64,000 nucleotides of DNA, taken from assembly GCF_022899935.1 (NCBI RefSeq), contig NZ_JALJCJ010000002.1, positions 310,001 to 374,000 on the forward strand, read 5' to 3'. The notes under the pieces are model-generated. The model made no database searches and had not been told where the DNA came from. It saw nothing but the letters and a program-made list of their open reading frames with translations. Source of the DNA: Shinella curvata. GTDB lineage: Bacteria > Pseudomonadota > Alphaproteobacteria > Rhizobiales > Rhizobiaceae. Below are positions 62,493 through 64,000 of this stretch, piece after piece (position 1 is the stretch's first letter; each line of letters starts with the position of its first letter). The translations under genes and the position numbers were made by a program.

Positions 62493-62513
62493 GTTTTCAG
62501 GTCTGAAAATAGA

Positions 62514-63203
62514 TCAGATCGCTTCCTGCCATTCGGCAAGTGCCGCGATCACTTCGGGCAGGTCGGTCATGCGCGAGATCACGGTCTCGGCGCCGGCTTC
62601 CGTCAGACGGTCGGCATGCGAGGGATAGGTGTGCGAGGCGCCGGTGAAGCCGACGACGCGCATGCCGGCGGCGCGCGCACCGGCAATGCCATGCACCGAA
62701 TCCTCTATGACCAGGGTGCGGGCCGGATTGGCGCCGAACTGCTTTGCGCCATGCAGGAAGATGTCCGGCTTCGGCTTGACGCGATCCGGACCGAGATCCT
62801 TGGCGGAATAGACATGGGGGGCGAAGACCTGCTTGAGGCCGACCTTCGAGAGCATCATGTCGAGGCGGTGCGAGGCCGAATTCGAGCAGATGCAATAGGG
62901 CTTGCGGATGCGCGACAGCATCGACTTGACGCCGTCGATGACCTTCACCTCGGCGGCAAGGCGCGCATCGAGCAGCTTTTCAGACTTGTCGAGCAGCGAG
63001 GCCGAGAGCGGAATGGAGGCTTCCCGCTCGATCGTCAGCAGGATGTTCTGCCAGGTCATGCCGGCGAAGCGCTCGCCCATTTCCTCGACGCCGATCGGAT
63101 AGCCGGCCTCCGTCAGAAGCCGGGACTCGACCTCCGCCGCGATGATTTCCGAATCGACCAGAACACCGTCGCAGTCGAAAATGATGAGGTCGAAACCGTC
63201 CAT
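62514..63203 (-). CDS. HAD-superfamily phosphatase (HAD-IA, beta-phosphoglucomutase/phosphoglycolate-phosphatase-like)
   Basis: A 229-aa HAD hydrolase. Motif I is FDCDGVLVDSE (residues 9-19, nucleophile Asp10), motif II contains CSNSASHRLD (Ser), motif III the Lys in RVKPKPDIFLHGAKQFG, and motif IV TLVIEDSVHGI. An alpha-helical cap sits between motifs I and II. Likely a small-molecule phosphatase; the substrate is not readable. Convergent with the lipoprotein gene and preceded by AAGGAAAG upstream of its ATG. Length is normal. Confidence 0.9.
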   Translation of the reverse strand: MDGFDLIIFDCDGVLVDSEIIAAEVESRLLTEAGYPIGVEEMGERFAGMTWQNILLTIEREASIPLSASLLDKSEKLLDARLAAEVKVIDGVKSMLSRIRKPYCICSNSASHRLDMMLSKVGLKQVFAPHVYSAKDLGPDRVKPKPDIFLHGAKQFGANPARTLVIEDSVHGIAGARAAGMRVVGFTGASHTYPSHADRLTEAGAETVISRMTDLPEVIAALAEWQEAI

Positions 63204-63440
63204 GTCGTCGTCTTTCCTTTGGGAGCACCGATACGCCCGGCAAGCGTGGCTTCCCTACACCAAAGGGCCGAAGGCGACAATTGCCAGATTGGCAGGACTG
63301 TCGTGCTGCGACCCTGTGTTGAGGTTTTGCGAGGGTGAGTTGTGTTTTGCCGCTGCGCGCTGTTACCCTGGGAACAAGAATGTCGTGGGCGCGCCCTATA
63401 GTGCAGCCATTGACAGCACCAGTTCTACCAGGAGATCGAA

Positions 63441-64000
63441 ATGGCAAGAGATCCGAATGGCAAGATCAAAGGCACCAGCGGCAATGACGTCCTGTGGGGC
63501 ACTGCACGTGTTCTAAGCGACGGCACCTATGACAATTTCGTCGATTCCGATAGCGCAAGCGTCAATGGCGCCATCCGCGGCTACGGCGGCAACGACACCA
63601 TCTTCGGGGATATCTACCAGAATCCCAAGGAAAACACGGAAGGTGACGTTGCCTATGGCGGTGACGGCGACGACCGTATCTTCGGCGATACAGGCACGGA
63701 CGAGCCGAATTGGCAATACAACAGCCGCGGTGGTTCCGATACGCTCTATGGCGATGCCGGCAACGACAAGATCTACGGTCAGGGCGGCAACGACTATCTC
63801 CATGGCGGTGCCGGCAACGACCTGCTGGTCGGCGGCCTCAGCGGCGATACGCTCTATGGCGGTGACGGCGACGATGTTCTCTGGGCCGATATCGAGGGCG
63901 TCACCTATGCCGCGCAATCGCTGAACCGCCTTTACGGCGGCACGGGCCACGATACTCTCCGCGGTGGGGCCGGCAGCGACGATCTTTACGGCGAGGCCGG
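63441..64000 (+). CDS. RTX-type calcium-binding repeat protein (3' end beyond window)
   Basis: The first 186 codons of a repeat protein that runs off the right edge. After a ~12-residue start ([20 protein letters not shown]) comes a series of glycine/aspartate nonapeptides of the RTX form GGxGxDxLx: [48 protein letters not shown] and [10 protein letters not shown]. Calcium folds such repeats into parallel beta rolls after type I secretion. The C-terminal secretion signal and any catalytic domain are outside. AGGAG lies seven nt before the ATG at 63441. The 63204-63440 gap upstream shows no gene. Confidence 0.88.
   Translation, partial: MARDPNGKIKGTSGNDVLWGTARVLSDGTYDNFVDSDSASVNGAIRGYGGNDTIFGDIYQNPKENTEGDVAYGGDGDDRIFGDTGTDEPNWQYNSRGGSDTLYGDAGNDKIYGQGGNDYLHGGAGNDLLVGGLSGDTLYGGDGDDVLWADIEGVTYAAQSLNRLYGGTGHDTLRGGAGSDDLYGEA

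Overview
This window looks like chromosome from a Rhizobiaceae-type alphaproteobacterium (Rhizobium/Agrobacterium/Ensifer/Shinella group). The evidence is high GC with strong third-position bias, the cytochrome aa3 block ctaC-ctaD-ctaB-coxF-ctaG-ctaE followed by DUF983-surf1-ispH-thrB-rnhA, an invasion-associated locus B protein, a bioMNY biotin importer, a DUF1127 mini-protein, and long palindromic intergenic repeats. I see no tRNA, rRNA, CRISPR array, prophage or transposase. Most genes are housekeeping, broken up by small accessory inserts.

Region by region. 1-8.1 kb: an RNA methyltransferase (cut by the edge), tlyA and dxs, with a chemoreceptor, a DUF4424 protein and an HTH/Clp-N gene pair lying between tlyA and dxs. 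8.2-13 kb: two DUF1801 genes, a small membrane protein and an ArsR/SRPBCC pair, then a pirin and a SnoaL-like protein, then xseB and a histone-deacetylase-family gene. 13.1-19.4 kb: an MDR reductase and a thioesterase, then a six-gene minus-strand cluster bioM-bioN-bioY-acyl-CoA ligase-thiolase-GFA. 19.5-24.8 kb: an AlkX/YcaQ-like glycosylase, two membrane proteins, ribB(A) and aroC. 24.8-32.8 kb: a CHASE-PAS3-GGDEF-EAL protein, DUF1344, a phosphatase, fabI, a DnaJ-like protein, a lipoprotein and pdxH. 32.8-39 kb: a polysaccharide deacetylase, LysR, tldD, ialB, and a coupled TetR-DUF6151-DUF6958 operon. 39.3-49 kb: the aa3 oxidase operon, SURF1, ispH, thrB and rnhA. 49-58.7 kb: peroxiredoxin, a DsbD-alpha protein, YqgE, CsbD, a zinc peptidase, a VOC protein, a DISM-PAS-degenerate GGDEF-EAL protein, a GNAT, a CPT-like P-loop protein, DUF1127 and a small tyrosine phosphatase. 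58.7-64 kb: M16 peptidase, thrC, a lipoprotein, a HAD phosphatase, and the start of an RTX repeat protein.

How the genes work together. Isoprenoid synthesis is represented at both ends (Dxs, IspH). Threonine synthesis is split between thrB and thrC. The cta genes encode and assemble cytochrome aa3: subunits II, I and III, heme O synthase, the CuB chaperone CtaG, and SURF1. A perfect FNR/FixK-type box lies just before ctaC. Two GGDEF/EAL proteins and one chemoreceptor form the signalling layer.

The most interesting items are: (i) the biotin importer operon fused to an acyl-CoA ligase and a thiolase homologue that lacks its second catalytic cysteine; (ii) the HTH/Clp-N pair with twin identical palindromes abutting an apparently leaderless start codon; (iii) a perfect 40-nt inverted repeat between ctaD and ctaB, related to an element near 10.2 kb; (iv) the FNR/FixK box before ctaC; and (v) a RibBA whose GTP-cyclohydrolase half lacks its zinc cysteines.
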